In this document: piece after piece, positions 24,216 to 32,887 of the stretch
Layout: every line of letters begins with the position of its first letter
Numbering within the stretch: the stretch's first letter is position 1
Assembly (NCBI GenBank): GCA_013003395.1
Contig: JABDJC010000018.1
Coordinates: forward strand, 1-42,012
Length of the DNA stretch: 42,012 nucleotides
Origin: Acidimicrobiia bacterium
Lineage (GTDB): Bacteria; Actinomycetota; Acidimicrobiia; Spongiisociales; UBA5794
Reading direction: 5' to 3'
Notes under the pieces: model-generated
Told to the model about the DNA's origin: nothing
What the model saw: the letters and a program-made list of their open reading frames with translations, nothing else
Database searches by the model: none
Position numbers and translations under genes: made by a program

Positions 24216-25321
24216 CAGACACCCCCCGGCAGTTTTCCTGGATTGCAGACGCCAACCGGATCGAAGGCATCTTTGACGCGCCGCTGTAACCCGGCTGTGG
24301 CCGGGGGCGTGCCCCATGGATCGAAGCCACTTCGAAGGTCGTCCGCCAGGCGCTCGACAACCAGCGCGCCGTTGTGTGCTTCGGCCCACTGCCGGAGTCG
24401 ATTCGCATCGTCGCTGCTGGCCGTGTTCGAGCCGATCCTGATCTCCCCCACGCCGTGTGCCGCGCAGAAGTCCCAAGAGTCCTCGACCTGCGTGACCGCA
24501 GCCGCGGTGTGACGCGACGGCACTCGCATCACCAGCACGGTGTTGTGGTCAAGCGGATCGGGCCATAGGTGACCGTCAGCCCGCGTGCCGTCGAGTGAGG
24601 CGATCTGCTCGTCCAACGCCTCGTCGGTGCCTGAGAGATACACCGCCGACGCCGAATTCGTTTCCAGCACCGCGATGGGCCGATAGGCCGTGGCCAAGGC
24701 GAGCGTCGGGTCCTCGACGGTCACAGTGGCAGCATGCAAGGCGACGGGCCAGAGCTTCAGCGCAACCGAACCGATGACGCCAAGCGAACCGAGGGATCCG
24801 GTCATCAATCTGGGTATGTCGTAGCCCGTCGCGTTCTTGACCACCCGTCCGCCGGCTCGGATCACTCTGCCGTCTCCGGTAGCAACCGTCGCTTCGAGGA
24901 TGCGGTCGCGAATCGGACCGTAGCGCAGCCGTCGCCAACCTGAGATGCCGGCTGCGATCGATCCCCCGACGGTCGCCCCGCCCGGGATCTCGGACAAGAT
25001 CGCCGACTGCCCCTTCTCCGCGAGACGTTCCTCGAGCGTGCTGACCTTCACGCCGGCCTCTACGACCGCGACGAGATCGTCTGGACTCCAATCGATGAGC
25101 CGATCGAGGCGATGCGTAGACAACACCACGTCAGGATCGACACCATATCCGTACCCCTGATGAGTGCCGCCTCCCCACGTCAGTACGCGGAGACCGCGCT
25201 CGCAGGCCAAGTCCAGTATCCGCGCCGCGTCCTCGACCGATGGAGGCGCCACGGTGAATTCCGCATTCGGCGCGCCTGCCACTTCGGTTTCGTATGGCGC
25301 AAGCTGACCGACGAGGTTCAC
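24215..25321 (-). CDS. glcE: Glycolate oxidase FAD-binding subunit GlcE
   Basis: A 368-residue FAD-binding subunit. GTG 25321 overlaps the glcD stop (GTGA), which is the best start. The PCMH-type FAD domain fills the first two thirds: LTWGGGTHQGYGYG, then EIPGGATVGGSIAAGISGWRR and GRVVKNATGYDIPRLMTGS, all GlcE marks. It is shorter than GlcD and lacks a full substrate cap, as usual for GlcE. The C-terminal VGVCNPGKLPGGV is the usual family ending. It couples with GlcD and GlcF in glycolate oxidation. Confidence 0.9.
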   Translation of the reverse strand: MNLVGQLAPYETEVAGAPNAEFTVAPPSVEDAARILDLACERGLRVLTWGGGTHQGYGYGVDPDVVLSTHRLDRLIDWSPDDLVAVVEAGVKVSTLEERLAEKGQSAILSEIPGGATVGGSIAAGISGWRRLRYGPIRDRILEATVATGDGRVIRAGGRVVKNATGYDIPRLMTGSLGSLGVIGSVALKLWPVALHAATVTVEDPTLALATAYRPIAVLETNSASAVYLSGTDEALDEQIASLDGTRADGHLWPDPLDHNTVLVMRVPSRHTAAAVTQVEDSWDFCAAHGVGEIRIGSNTASSDDANRLRQWAEAHNGALVVERLADDLRSGFDPWGTPPATAGLQRRVKDAFDPVGVCNPGKLPGGV

Positions 25322-26733
25322 GCTTCTGCTCCAACTGGCGGACGGCCATAGTCGAAGCACCGTGAGCCCTCAGGGAGAACTTTGCCCGGGTTGAACACTT
25401 GCTCGGGATCGAACGCTTCCCGCAACCTGGCTTGGGCGTCCAGATCGACTGGCCCAAAGGTGAGACCCATGAGATCACGTTTCTCGATGCCGATGCCGTG
25501 CTCGCCGCTGAGCGCTCCGCCGGCGGCGATCGACGCGCGCACGATTTCCTCCGCGGCCGCATGGACGCGGTCGAGCACGCCTGGCTGTGCACTGTCGTAG
25601 GCCATGAGCGGGTGGAGATTGCCGTCGCCGGCGTGGAAGACGTTCATCATGAGGAGGTCGTACTTGCGACCAATCGCATAAACCGCCCGCAGCACCTCGA
25701 CGAGCTTCGTACGGGGCACCACCGTGTCGTGCAAGTAGTAGTCGGGCGCCGCTTGAGCCACGGCACCGAACGCCGACTTGCGCCCCTTCCACCACAGTGC
25801 CGCCTGGGCCGGCGACGAGGCGATCTCGACGTCTATGGCGCCGTTCGCCCGGGCAATCGAGGCGACCCGGTTCGCCTCCGCGGCGACGCCGGCAGAGGTA
25901 CCGACAATCTCGGCAAGCAGCACCGCCGCGGCTTCGGTGGGAAATCCGGCGTGGACATAGTTCTCCACGGCTTCGACGGTCACGCGATCCATCATCTCGA
26001 GCGCTCCGGGCACGATACCTTCCGAAATGATGGCGGACACCGTGGCTGCGGCATTCTCGATGTCGTCGAACGCCAGGAGCAACGTCTGGCTGGCAGGCGC
26101 GTTTTCCGTAAGACGCACGAGCACGCGGGTCACCACGCCGAGGGTGCCTTCCGAACCGACTGCCACCGCCCGAAGATCGAGGCCAATCGGATCGGGAGCT
26201 TCTCCCCCCAGCGTGACCACTTCCCCGTCGGCGGTCACCATTTCAACCGCAAGGACATGCGCCACGGTTGTGCCCTCCGCCAGACAATGCAGTCCACCTG
26301 CGTTCGTGGCGACGTTGCCGCCGACGGTGCAGGTCGATTGCGACGAAGGATCAGGTGCATAGTGCAGTCCATGACGGTGAGTGTGCTGCGACAGTTCGAG
26401 ATTGATGACGCCAGGACCGACCCACGCAGTCTTCGACTCGACATCGACATCCTCGATCCGGTCCATCCGAGTCAACACGATCATGACTGCCGGTCCCAGC
26501 GGTACGGCTCCACCGGCGAGCCCTGTGCCCGCCCCTCGGGGGATCACCGGCAGCCCGTGTCGTCGAGCGATGCGCACGATCTCAACCACCTCGGAGGTCG
26601 TGTCGGGCAGACACACCAACTCGACATCGCCTCGGGTGACTCCACCATCCTTGCCATACACGTGGCGGCGAAGCGGGTGGTCGAGTACCCGTGCTGTACC
26701 GAGGAGATCTACGAGTTCCGCTGTGAGTGTCAT
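25318..26733 (-). CDS. glcD: Glycolate oxidase catalytic FAD subunit GlcD
   Basis: A 471-residue FAD-linked oxidase. The PCMH FAD-binding domain is near residues 35-215, with RGAGTGLAGGAVP, the PDPSSQSTCTVGGNVATNAGG loop, and GSEGTLGVVTRV. The C-terminal FAD-oxidase domain contains HAGDGNLHPL and GEHGIGIEKRD, with the His residues involved in hydroxy-acid oxidation, and ends FDPEQVFNPGKV. First gene of the glcDEF operon, overlapping glcE by four bases. Glycolate is excreted by phytoplankton, so the operon suits an aquatic heterotroph; that ecological reading is inference. Confidence 0.92.
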   Translation of the reverse strand: MTLTAELVDLLGTARVLDHPLRRHVYGKDGGVTRGDVELVCLPDTTSEVVEIVRIARRHGLPVIPRGAGTGLAGGAVPLGPAVMIVLTRMDRIEDVDVESKTAWVGPGVINLELSQHTHRHGLHYAPDPSSQSTCTVGGNVATNAGGLHCLAEGTTVAHVLAVEMVTADGEVVTLGGEAPDPIGLDLRAVAVGSEGTLGVVTRVLVRLTENAPASQTLLLAFDDIENAAATVSAIISEGIVPGALEMMDRVTVEAVENYVHAGFPTEAAAVLLAEIVGTSAGVAAEANRVASIARANGAIDVEIASSPAQAALWWKGRKSAFGAVAQAAPDYYLHDTVVPRTKLVEVLRAVYAIGRKYDLLMMNVFHAGDGNLHPLMAYDSAQPGVLDRVHAAAEEIVRASIAAGGALSGEHGIGIEKRDLMGLTFGPVDLDAQARLREAFDPEQVFNPGKVLPEGSRCFDYGRPPVGAEA

Positions 26734-26755
26734 CGTTGGAGGCTACCGAGCCGAC

Positions 26756-27052
26756 TCAGTCGACCGTCAATTGGACACGGTAGGTCTGATCCACGATCGG
26801 CAGAATGTGCGCGGTGATGATGTCCTTGTGCCGCTGATCGTCCGAGTAGATCCGGTAATCCTCGACGGAGTCGAAATCAGCAACGACCGCAAAGTCCGCG
26901 GTCCCTTCAGAAAGCTCGAGATCAGAACCGAAGACGTACGACTTGATCTGTGGAATGAGACCCGGCATCGTTGCCAGCGCCGCCTTCACCTGTTCGATCT
27001 GCTCATCGGTGGTGTCCTCGTGCCAACGCATCATCGCTATGTGCTTGATCAT
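26756..27052 (-). CDS. Dabb (stress-responsive A/B barrel) family protein
   Basis: A 98-residue dimeric alpha/beta-barrel protein. It starts with MIKHIAMMRWHEDTTDEQIEQ and has the DFAVVADFDSVEDYRIYSDD strand with the conserved pattern up to HKDIITAHILPIVD. The ribosome site AGGAGG on the minus strand lies just before ATG 27052. Members are small ligand-binding or decarboxylating proteins of unclear function in bacteria. It sits 22 bases upstream of glcD on the same strand and may head that operon, although no functional link is established. Confidence 0.85.
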   Translation of the reverse strand: MIKHIAMMRWHEDTTDEQIEQVKAALATMPGLIPQIKSYVFGSDLELSEGTADFAVVADFDSVEDYRIYSDDQRHKDIITAHILPIVDQTYRVQLTVD

Positions 27053-27153
27053 CGCTGTCCTCCTGAGCGGCTGGCAGCAAGCTAGCGCGTCGATGATTTC
27101 CAGGGCAACGGCTCTCCATGGGGGCCTCTAGCATCTCGCCTCGGAGGTCATTC

Positions 27154-28308
27154 GTGTTGAATCCCTTGCTCAAACAAGTTGTCGAATCCCCGATCGGCGA
27201 AACCAAGCGCTGGCTGGACGGTCGATCGTTTCCGATTGATCGTCCGCTCCTCAACGTCAGCCAGGCGGTCCCCGGCTACCCACCGCCTGATGCGATGATC
27301 GAGCACATCAAGGACGCCGCATCGGAATTCGCCGCTGCCCGGTACACCCCAATCCTCGGGATTCCTGCACTACGAGCCGCACTCGCAGCTGACGTTTCAG
27401 CCCAATACGGCGCCACCATCGGCGAGAATCAAGTGGGAATCACTTCGGGCTGCAACGAGGCGTTCTGCGTCGCGACGATGGCCGTCGCCGAGGCGGGAAC
27501 CGAAATCATCTTGCCGGTTCCGTACTACTTCAACCACGACATGTGGCTGAGGAGCGTGGGAATTTCCCCGGTGTACCTCGACACCGGAGATGGCATGTTG
27601 CCCGATCCCGAGCGCGCCTCCCTCCTTGTCAATGACCGTACGCGAGCCATTGTGCTCGTCACCCCCAACAACCCGACTGGCGCGATCTACCCGCCGGCCC
27701 TCATCGAGGAATTCCATGACCTGGCGGCTCGGAATGGCATCGCGCTCATCGTCGATGAGACCTACCGAGATTTCCTTCCGGACGGCGCGCCGCACCACTT
27801 GTTTTCGAACTCGACGTGGACCGAGACCGCGATCCACCTCTACTCGTTTTCGAAAGTGTTCTCACTCACCGGCTACCGGGTCGGCGCGATGATTGCAGGC
27901 GAACAGGTACTCGACCAGGCGGCCAAGTTGCTCGATTCGCTGACCATCTGCCCACCCGCGATCGGGCAGATGGCGGCGTTGTTCGGCCTCGAACACCTCG
28001 ACGGCTGGCGAGCAGACAAACGCGCTGAAATGCAAAGGAAGATCGAACGATTCGTGGCCGCGATGGCCGGCACTCCGTGGCAGGTCGAGTCAGCCGGTGC
28101 CTTCTTTGCCTACGTGCGCCACCCGTTCGTTGAGGTTGCAGCTCGCGTGGTGGCGGAGCGCCTGCTCGACGAACACAGCGTGCTCTCGTTGTCCGGCGAC
28201 ATGTTCGGCCCCGGTCAGGAAGGCTATCTGCGACTCGCGTTCGGAAATCTCGACGAGGCGTCAGTGGACGTACTGGTCGACCGGCTGCTGACCGCCCGGA
28301 GCTCCTGA
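27154..28308 (+). CDS. Class I/II PLP-dependent aminotransferase
   Basis: A 384-residue fold-type I aminotransferase. I use GTG 27154, six bases after GGAGG (27143-27147); ATG 27118 would add 12 residues. Family marks are VTPNNPTGAIYPP at about 169-181, LIVDETYRDF at 198-207 and the PLP Lys234 in SFSKVFSLTGYRVG. The group includes aspartate, aromatic and alanine-type aminotransferases; the residues seen do not decide among them. It is divergent from the Dabb protein and the glycolate operon, so it might handle glyoxylate or another keto acid, which is inference only. Confidence 0.87.
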   Translation: MLNPLLKQVVESPIGETKRWLDGRSFPIDRPLLNVSQAVPGYPPPDAMIEHIKDAASEFAAARYTPILGIPALRAALAADVSAQYGATIGENQVGITSGCNEAFCVATMAVAEAGTEIILPVPYYFNHDMWLRSVGISPVYLDTGDGMLPDPERASLLVNDRTRAIVLVTPNNPTGAIYPPALIEEFHDLAARNGIALIVDETYRDFLPDGAPHHLFSNSTWTETAIHLYSFSKVFSLTGYRVGAMIAGEQVLDQAAKLLDSLTICPPAIGQMAALFGLEHLDGWRADKRAEMQRKIERFVAAMAGTPWQVESAGAFFAYVRHPFVEVAARVVAERLLDEHSVLSLSGDMFGPGQEGYLRLAFGNLDEASVDVLVDRLLTARSS

Positions 28309-28634
28309 CGGGTTCACCTGAACACTGCTCGGTGAACTGCAAGTATGGGGCTCGCAGGCCGCGTAGCGGCCGTCGGTCCGGTCTCTCGATTCGAAAGGCC
28401 TCGCGTGGTCAGCAACACGAAAGAGCCCCCGTTGCAGCGGCGACGAGCTACTTCGGCTGTTACCGACACGCTGTCGCCACGCTCGGTGGCTTATCATCCA
28501 CAGCGCGTGAGAGTCTCCTCCGTCCCCCTACGGAGGGCTTGCACAAACAGACGGTGCACCAGCACTGAACAACCAATCGGTGCTTCCTTCCTTTTGTCCC
28601 CCCTTGAGGGAGGAAGCACCGAACGGTTGGTTCT
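28309..28634. other. Non-coding region between the aminotransferase and the DAO-type gene
   Basis: No gene is credible here. Close to the aminotransferase stop, GTTCACC (28312-28318) can pair with GGTGAAC (28331-28337), a weak terminator candidate. GGCCGC and GCGGCC flank GTA at 28357-28371. The last 118 bases hold two C-loop hairpins, described as a possible small RNA. Confidence 0.6.
28517..28632 (+). ncRNA. Candidate small RNA with two C-rich-loop hairpins (6C-like)
   Basis: Hairpin 1: CCTCCGT (28517-28523) pairs with ACGGAGG (28530-28536) around CCCCCT. Hairpin 2: TCGGTGCTTCCT (28577-28588) pairs exactly with AGGAAGCACCGA (28611-28622). It extends inward through five more pairs, including wobbles, to a 12-base loop that contains six C (28598-28603), and outward through AACCA/TGGTT (28571-28575 and 28628-28632). 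Two hairpins exposing C-runs are the hallmark of the actinobacterial 6C RNA, whose loops bind G-rich ribosome sites. The match is by shape only; loop 1 has five C rather than six. Confidence 0.4.
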
Positions 28635-29765
28635 GTGAACGGCCGCGCGCTCGTCATCGGTGGCGGCATCGCTGGGGTATCAGCTGCCTACGCTCTCGCT
28701 CCCCATTTTGACGTGATCTTGCTCGAACGTGAGTCGACGCTCGCCTATCACACCACCGGTCGATCAGCCGCCCAATACATCGAGAACTACGGAGTTCCAG
28801 CGGTCCGGGCGCTCACTCGGGCAAGCCACGGCTTCCTCTCCGACCCGCCTGACGACCTCGCGGATCACCCGCTGCTTTCGCCGTGTGCGGTCATGATGAT
28901 CGCCCGACCCGATCAGACCCAGCAGCTCGAAGCTGCCTTGATCGCCGAAGGCGGTGGAGCAGAGATGAAGCGGCTCGAACCGAAAGACGCTCTCGAGCTA
29001 TGTCCGATCCTGCGGCCTGAGTACCTCGGTGGAGCCTTGCTCGAAGAGGACGGCGCCGACATCGATGTCGCTGCGCTTCATCAGGCGTTCGTCCGCGGAA
29101 TCCGCAAGCACGGCGGCGAGATCCGCACCGACGCTGGTGTCAGCAGCCTCGAAGCGACAACGGGAGGATGGCGAGCTGCATCCTCAGGGGACGTCGTCGA
29201 GGCTGATCTCGTCATCAACGCCGGCGGCGCGTGGGGCGACCAGATTGCCGGTCTGGCGGGCATCCCGCCCGTCGGCCTGGTGCCGAAACGGCGAACGGCC
29301 TTCATGGTGACGGCGCCTGCGGGACTGGAAGACTCTCCGATGATCGTCGACATCGACGAGCAGTTCTACTTCAAGCGAGATGGACAGCAGATACTGTGCT
29401 CGCCAGCTGAAGAGGTGCCTTCCGAACCCTGCGACGCCAGACCGCGCGAGATCGACATCGCCATTGCCATCGACCGCATCAATGACGCCACAACGCTCGG
29501 CATCAGGTCCGTGAAGTCGTCGTGGACGGGTTTACGTACGTTCGTTGCCGACCAGGCTCCGGTCGTTGGGGAAGCGCCAGATCACCCAGGATTCTTCTGG
29601 CTGGTCGGCCAGGGAGGCACCGGCATTCAGACTGCAGCGTCGTTGGGCAGCGTCATGGCCGCGTTGGTCACTGGTACCCGGCTGCCAGAGGGCATCGGCC
29701 CTGAAGTGATCGACGACATCTCGCCGCACCGACTCTTTCGCACCCCTCGCGAGGCGACTCCATGA
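28635..29765 (+). CDS. DAO-family FAD-dependent oxidoreductase
   Basis: A 376-residue flavoenzyme of the D-amino-acid/glycine/sarcosine oxidase group. The FAD dinucleotide motif is VIGGGIAGVSAAYAL at the N-terminus; GTG 28635 is the only start before it. The RSAAQYIENYG loop and the second FAD contact VINAGGAWGDQIAGLAG follow, then GFFWLVGQGGTGIQTAASLG near the end. It oxidises an amine or hydroxy acid with FAD; the substrate is unknown. Its start is two bases after the 6C-like hairpin, and no normal ribosome site is free nearby. The stop overlaps the next gene (ATGA). Confidence 0.84.
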   Translation: MNGRALVIGGGIAGVSAAYALAPHFDVILLERESTLAYHTTGRSAAQYIENYGVPAVRALTRASHGFLSDPPDDLADHPLLSPCAVMMIARPDQTQQLEAALIAEGGGAEMKRLEPKDALELCPILRPEYLGGALLEEDGADIDVAALHQAFVRGIRKHGGEIRTDAGVSSLEATTGGWRAASSGDVVEADLVINAGGAWGDQIAGLAGIPPVGLVPKRRTAFMVTAPAGLEDSPMIVDIDEQFYFKRDGQQILCSPAEEVPSEPCDARPREIDIAIAIDRINDATTLGIRSVKSSWTGLRTFVADQAPVVGEAPDHPGFFWLVGQGGTGIQTAASLGSVMAALVTGTRLPEGIGPEVIDDISPHRLFRTPREATP

Positions 29766-30805
29766 TCGCTGACACGGCCCCAATTCGCGCTGAGGAGGCC
29801 TTCGACGAAGCCAAGGTCGCAGCGTTCCTTCGTGAGCGACTCCCCGACCTCGTTGGCGACCACCACATCACTTTCGACCAGTTCCCGGGCGGCGCAGCGA
29901 ATCTCACGTACCGGGCGGTGGCTGGAGACACGGAACTCGTGCTGAGACGAGCACCTTTGGGGAAGGTGGCAAAAGGCGGCCACGACATGGAACGGGAACA
30001 CCGGGTCCTGGCACAACTGTGGCGCGGGTATCCCCTCGCACCTCGGGCATACGCCTACTGTGCCGACCCTGAGGTGATGGGCAAGCCGTTTTTCGTCATG
30101 GAGCGCAGGCATGGTTTCGTCGTTCGTAGCCGCTGGCCCGAGCCGCTCGACGGGAAGGCCCAGCAAGAAGCGGTGGCTCAAAGTCTCGTCACCGCTCTCG
30201 CGGACCTCCACCTTGTCGAGCCCCAGGCAGTTGGACTTGCCGAGTTGGGACGGCCCGACGGCTTCGTCGCTCGGCAGGTCGCCGGTTGGCGTTCGAGATG
30301 GGCTGCCGCCAAGACCCGTGACGTGGCGACGATGAGTGTCGTGGGAGAACGCCTGTCCGACAGCATCCCCGAGCCGCACGGCGTTTCGATCCTGCACAAC
30401 GACTTCAAGCTCGACAACACGATGGTTGCCGAAGACGGAACGCTCACGGCCGTGTTCGACTGGGACATGGCGACGCTCGGCGATCCGCTCGTCGACGTCG
30501 GAACGCTGCTTGCGTACTGGGCTGACTCCGACGGACCCACGTATCAGGTGTTCGGGGGCCGCGTGGTTCCCTTGACCGAGCACCTGGGGAAGGCCGAGGT
30601 CATCGAACGCTACGCCGCGCATTCGGGTTTCGATGTCGATCGGATTTCGTTCTACGAAGCGCTGGCGTACTTCCGGATCGCCGTGATCCTCGAACAGATT
30701 TACGCTCGCTACGTCTCCGGCCAGACGACGGACCCGCGATTCGCACTGTTCGGCGACGCCGCGCCGATACTCGCCGATGCCGCCCTCGAAGCGCTGACAG
30801 GCTGA
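29762..30805 (+). CDS. Phosphotransferase family protein (ACAD10/11-type kinase)
   Basis: A 347-residue protein of the aminoglycoside-phosphotransferase fold. The catalytic loop is HNDFKLDN at about 212-219 and the metal site FDWDMATLGDP at 232-242. The N-terminal FPGGAANLTYRAV and ELVLRRAP strands match kinases related to the N-terminus of human ACAD10/11 and to LvaA, which phosphorylate 4-hydroxyacyl-CoA. It is therefore more likely a fatty or hydroxy-acid enzyme than an antibiotic-resistance gene. It overlaps the DAO gene by four bases. No acyl-CoA dehydrogenase partner is present in the window. Confidence 0.85.
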   Translation: MIADTAPIRAEEAFDEAKVAAFLRERLPDLVGDHHITFDQFPGGAANLTYRAVAGDTELVLRRAPLGKVAKGGHDMEREHRVLAQLWRGYPLAPRAYAYCADPEVMGKPFFVMERRHGFVVRSRWPEPLDGKAQQEAVAQSLVTALADLHLVEPQAVGLAELGRPDGFVARQVAGWRSRWAAAKTRDVATMSVVGERLSDSIPEPHGVSILHNDFKLDNTMVAEDGTLTAVFDWDMATLGDPLVDVGTLLAYWADSDGPTYQVFGGRVVPLTEHLGKAEVIERYAAHSGFDVDRISFYEALAYFRIAVILEQIYARYVSGQTTDPRFALFGDAAPILADAALEALTG

Positions 30806-30816
30806 CCGGCTCGGGC

Positions 30817-31791
30817 TCAGCGAAACTGCAATGTCACCTTGCCGAGAACCCGACGCCCGCCGATCTCCCCCAGCGCAGCAGCGAATGCTTCCGCCGGGTA
30901 CACCTTCGGCGCAGGGATCGTCAGCTCTCCACGCGAGATCATGTCGAACATCTCTCGATAGTTTCGTTGCGACTCGTCGGGGAACCTTGCGACCCATGCA
31001 CCCCAGAACACTCCGACGAGGCTTGCTCCCTTCAACAAGGGAAGATTGAGAGGCAACGCTGGGATGTCGCCGGCGGTGAACCCGACGACGAGGTGCCTGC
31101 CGTCCCAGGCAAGCGATCGAAAAGCCGCCTCAGAATATCCACCGCCCACGGGGTCGTACACGACGTCAACGCCCTTCGGCGCCACGGATTTGAGCTGCGC
31201 CCGAAGATCGCCATCCGTGTAGTCGAACGCTGTGTTCGCACCATTGGCGAGCGCAAACTGGCGCTTGGCAGGCGTACTGGCCGCTGCGATGACGGTCGCT
31301 CCCATGGCGGCACCGAGGCCGACCGCTGCGATGCCGACACCTCCGGCTGCACCGAGCACCAGCATCGACTCACCGCTTCGAAGGCGCGCACGCTGCTTGA
31401 GCGCGTGGTAGGAAGTCCCGTAGGCCAGAGCGACGACCGAACCGGTCGCGAGGTCGATTCCATCTGGAAGCACCGTCACCTGAGCAGCTGGGACCGCGAC
31501 CGTGTCCGAGAACGCCCCCACGACGGAGGCAAACATCACCCGTGACCCGACCTGGATCGACTGAACGTCGCGACCAACTGCGCTGACGATCCCGGCACCT
31601 TCCGCACCGGGTGTGAACGGTAAGTCGGGACGCACTTGATACTGGCCGGCCATGATGAGCAGGTCGGGAAAGTTCACTCCGGCGTAATGCACGTCGATGA
31701 GGACATCGCCCGGGGCAACCTCCGGATCGGGAATCTCGTCGATCACGTGAATCTCGGGCGGACCCAGTTCCCGGCAGACGATCGCCCTCAC
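30817..31791 (-). CDS. Quinone oxidoreductase / zinc-independent MDR alcohol dehydrogenase
   Basis: A 324-residue medium-chain dehydrogenase/reductase. GTG 31791 overlaps the stop of the preceding MaoC gene. The N-terminal HYAGVNFPDLLIMAGQY and PGAEGAGIVSAVG match the NADPH:quinone reductase (QorA-like) branch, which lacks the catalytic and structural zinc Cys sets, and none is seen here. The nucleotide motif is LGAAGGVGIAAV at about 146-157. It reduces quinones or enoyl compounds with NADPH. Translational coupling with a hydratase suggests a shared CoA or enoyl pathway. Confidence 0.87.
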   Translation of the reverse strand: MRAIVCRELGPPEIHVIDEIPDPEVAPGDVLIDVHYAGVNFPDLLIMAGQYQVRPDLPFTPGAEGAGIVSAVGRDVQSIQVGSRVMFASVVGAFSDTVAVPAAQVTVLPDGIDLATGSVVALAYGTSYHALKQRARLRSGESMLVLGAAGGVGIAAVGLGAAMGATVIAAASTPAKRQFALANGANTAFDYTDGDLRAQLKSVAPKGVDVVYDPVGGGYSEAAFRSLAWDGRHLVVGFTAGDIPALPLNLPLLKGASLVGVFWGAWVARFPDESQRNYREMFDMISRGELTIPAPKVYPAEAFAAALGEIGGRRVLGKVTLQFR

Positions 31792-32237
31792 GCAGTCACC
31801 ACCATGGCAAGCCATCGCGCAATGAGTGCTGGGCGCTCTTCTCCTTCGATCTCGACGGTGCAGTCGTACGTCGCGAGGTAGCGGTTCTCGGCCTTCAACT
31901 CGATGTTCGAGACGGTCCCCGTCAGTCTGATACGACTTCCGACAGCCACGGGGTTGAGGAATCGAATCTTGTCGAAGCCGTAGTTGATGCCCATCACCGC
32001 TCCTGGGATCTCAGGCGTGAGACCTTCGGTCAGGTGGACCATCAACGACAGCGTCAGGAAGCCGTGGGCGATGGTTGCTCCGAAGGGCGTCGTTGCTGCC
32101 CGCTCGACGTCGACGTGGATGTACTGATGATCGAGCGTGGCATCGGCAAACGCATTGATGCGGTCTTGGTCTATCTCCATCCAGTCGGACGGCCCGATGG
32201 CCGTTCCTTTGAACGATTCAATCGTTGGTTCAGTCAA
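31788..32237 (-). CDS. MaoC-family (R)-enoyl-CoA hydratase
   Basis: A 149-residue hotdog hydratase. The catalytic stretch ATLDHQYIHVD places the active Asp36 and His41, and the following FGATIAHGFLTLSLM is the usual family helix. It would add water to trans-2-enoyl-CoA to give the (R)-3-hydroxy ester. The stop overlaps the quinone reductase start. Close relatives include NodN-like proteins, so the substrate may not be a fatty acid. Confidence 0.88.
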   Translation of the reverse strand: MTEPTIESFKGTAIGPSDWMEIDQDRINAFADATLDHQYIHVDVERAATTPFGATIAHGFLTLSLMVHLTEGLTPEIPGAVMGINYGFDKIRFLNPVAVGSRIRLTGTVSNIELKAENRYLATYDCTVEIEGEERPALIARWLAMVVTA

Positions 32238-32252
32238 CGCAGTCGGCTCCTT

Positions 32253-32825
32253 TCACTCCGGTGGGTGAAACACGACGTCCCACGCTTCGGCTTGCCCAGC
32301 GAGATACTCGCTCACGTCACGACACCGATCGAGCACATCACAGAGGCTCTCCTCGCCCCGCAAGACGTCGACCATCGACACTTCGACTTTCGCCACCATC
32401 ATGAGGCGGTGTTCTTCGCCTGTGGCAAGAGCGCCCATGCTGGACACTCCCGAGACATCGATCGGTAGGCCGGGGCCTGCGATTCCAGCAAGCTCGGCGG
32501 CCAACACCACGAGGTCGGGCGGCGCCCCGAGCGAGGGAAGCTCCCAGTTGAACAGCAGCGACATCCCGAACCGTTCTGGCTGAGGCACCGGATCGCCGTG
32601 TTCGTAGACATGGTCTTCGAGCTCGAGCAGCGTTCGGGGATCTATCTCGAACGCGAGGTGCAGGTCGAGCGGTCCGTCGCAAGCGGACTCTGGATGCAGG
32701 TCGACCTCAAATGACTGACGAAGCGAGTACGTCTCCAGGAAATGCCGCTCGTCGTGCACGTGAAAGCCGTGTTCGATCGAGTGGTCTTTCAGGTACGTGA
32801 TGAAGCCCGCAATGTCTATTGCCAT
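32253..32825 (-). CDS. Conserved-looking protein of unknown function
   Basis: I do not recognise this 190-residue soluble protein. ATG 32825 has a GAGGAG site on the minus strand, so it is a real gene. It has no signal peptide, membrane span or known motif; it is acidic, with a His-rich start (EHGFHVHDERHFLE) and several Asp/Glu-Leu helices. It lies 15 bases upstream of the MaoC gene on the same strand and is probably co-transcribed with MaoC and the reductase. Confidence 0.75.
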   Translation of the reverse strand: MAIDIAGFITYLKDHSIEHGFHVHDERHFLETYSLRQSFEVDLHPESACDGPLDLHLAFEIDPRTLLELEDHVYEHGDPVPQPERFGMSLLFNWELPSLGAPPDLVVLAAELAGIAGPGLPIDVSGVSSMGALATGEEHRLMMVAKVEVSMVDVLRGEESLCDVLDRCRDVSEYLAGQAEAWDVVFHPPE

Positions 32826-32887
32826 TGAAGTCTCCTCACCTCAGGCGTCTAGATGGCACGTGCTGCACGCTAGCTCGCGCGCCTGAC

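Noticed and set aside
25399-26817. A 472-residue open frame on the plus strand
   Set aside because: It is the shadow of glcD and has no domain.
29762-30805. Aminoglycoside resistance gene
   Set aside because: The fold is shared, but the sequence resembles ACAD10/11-type metabolic kinases and the neighbours are metabolic.
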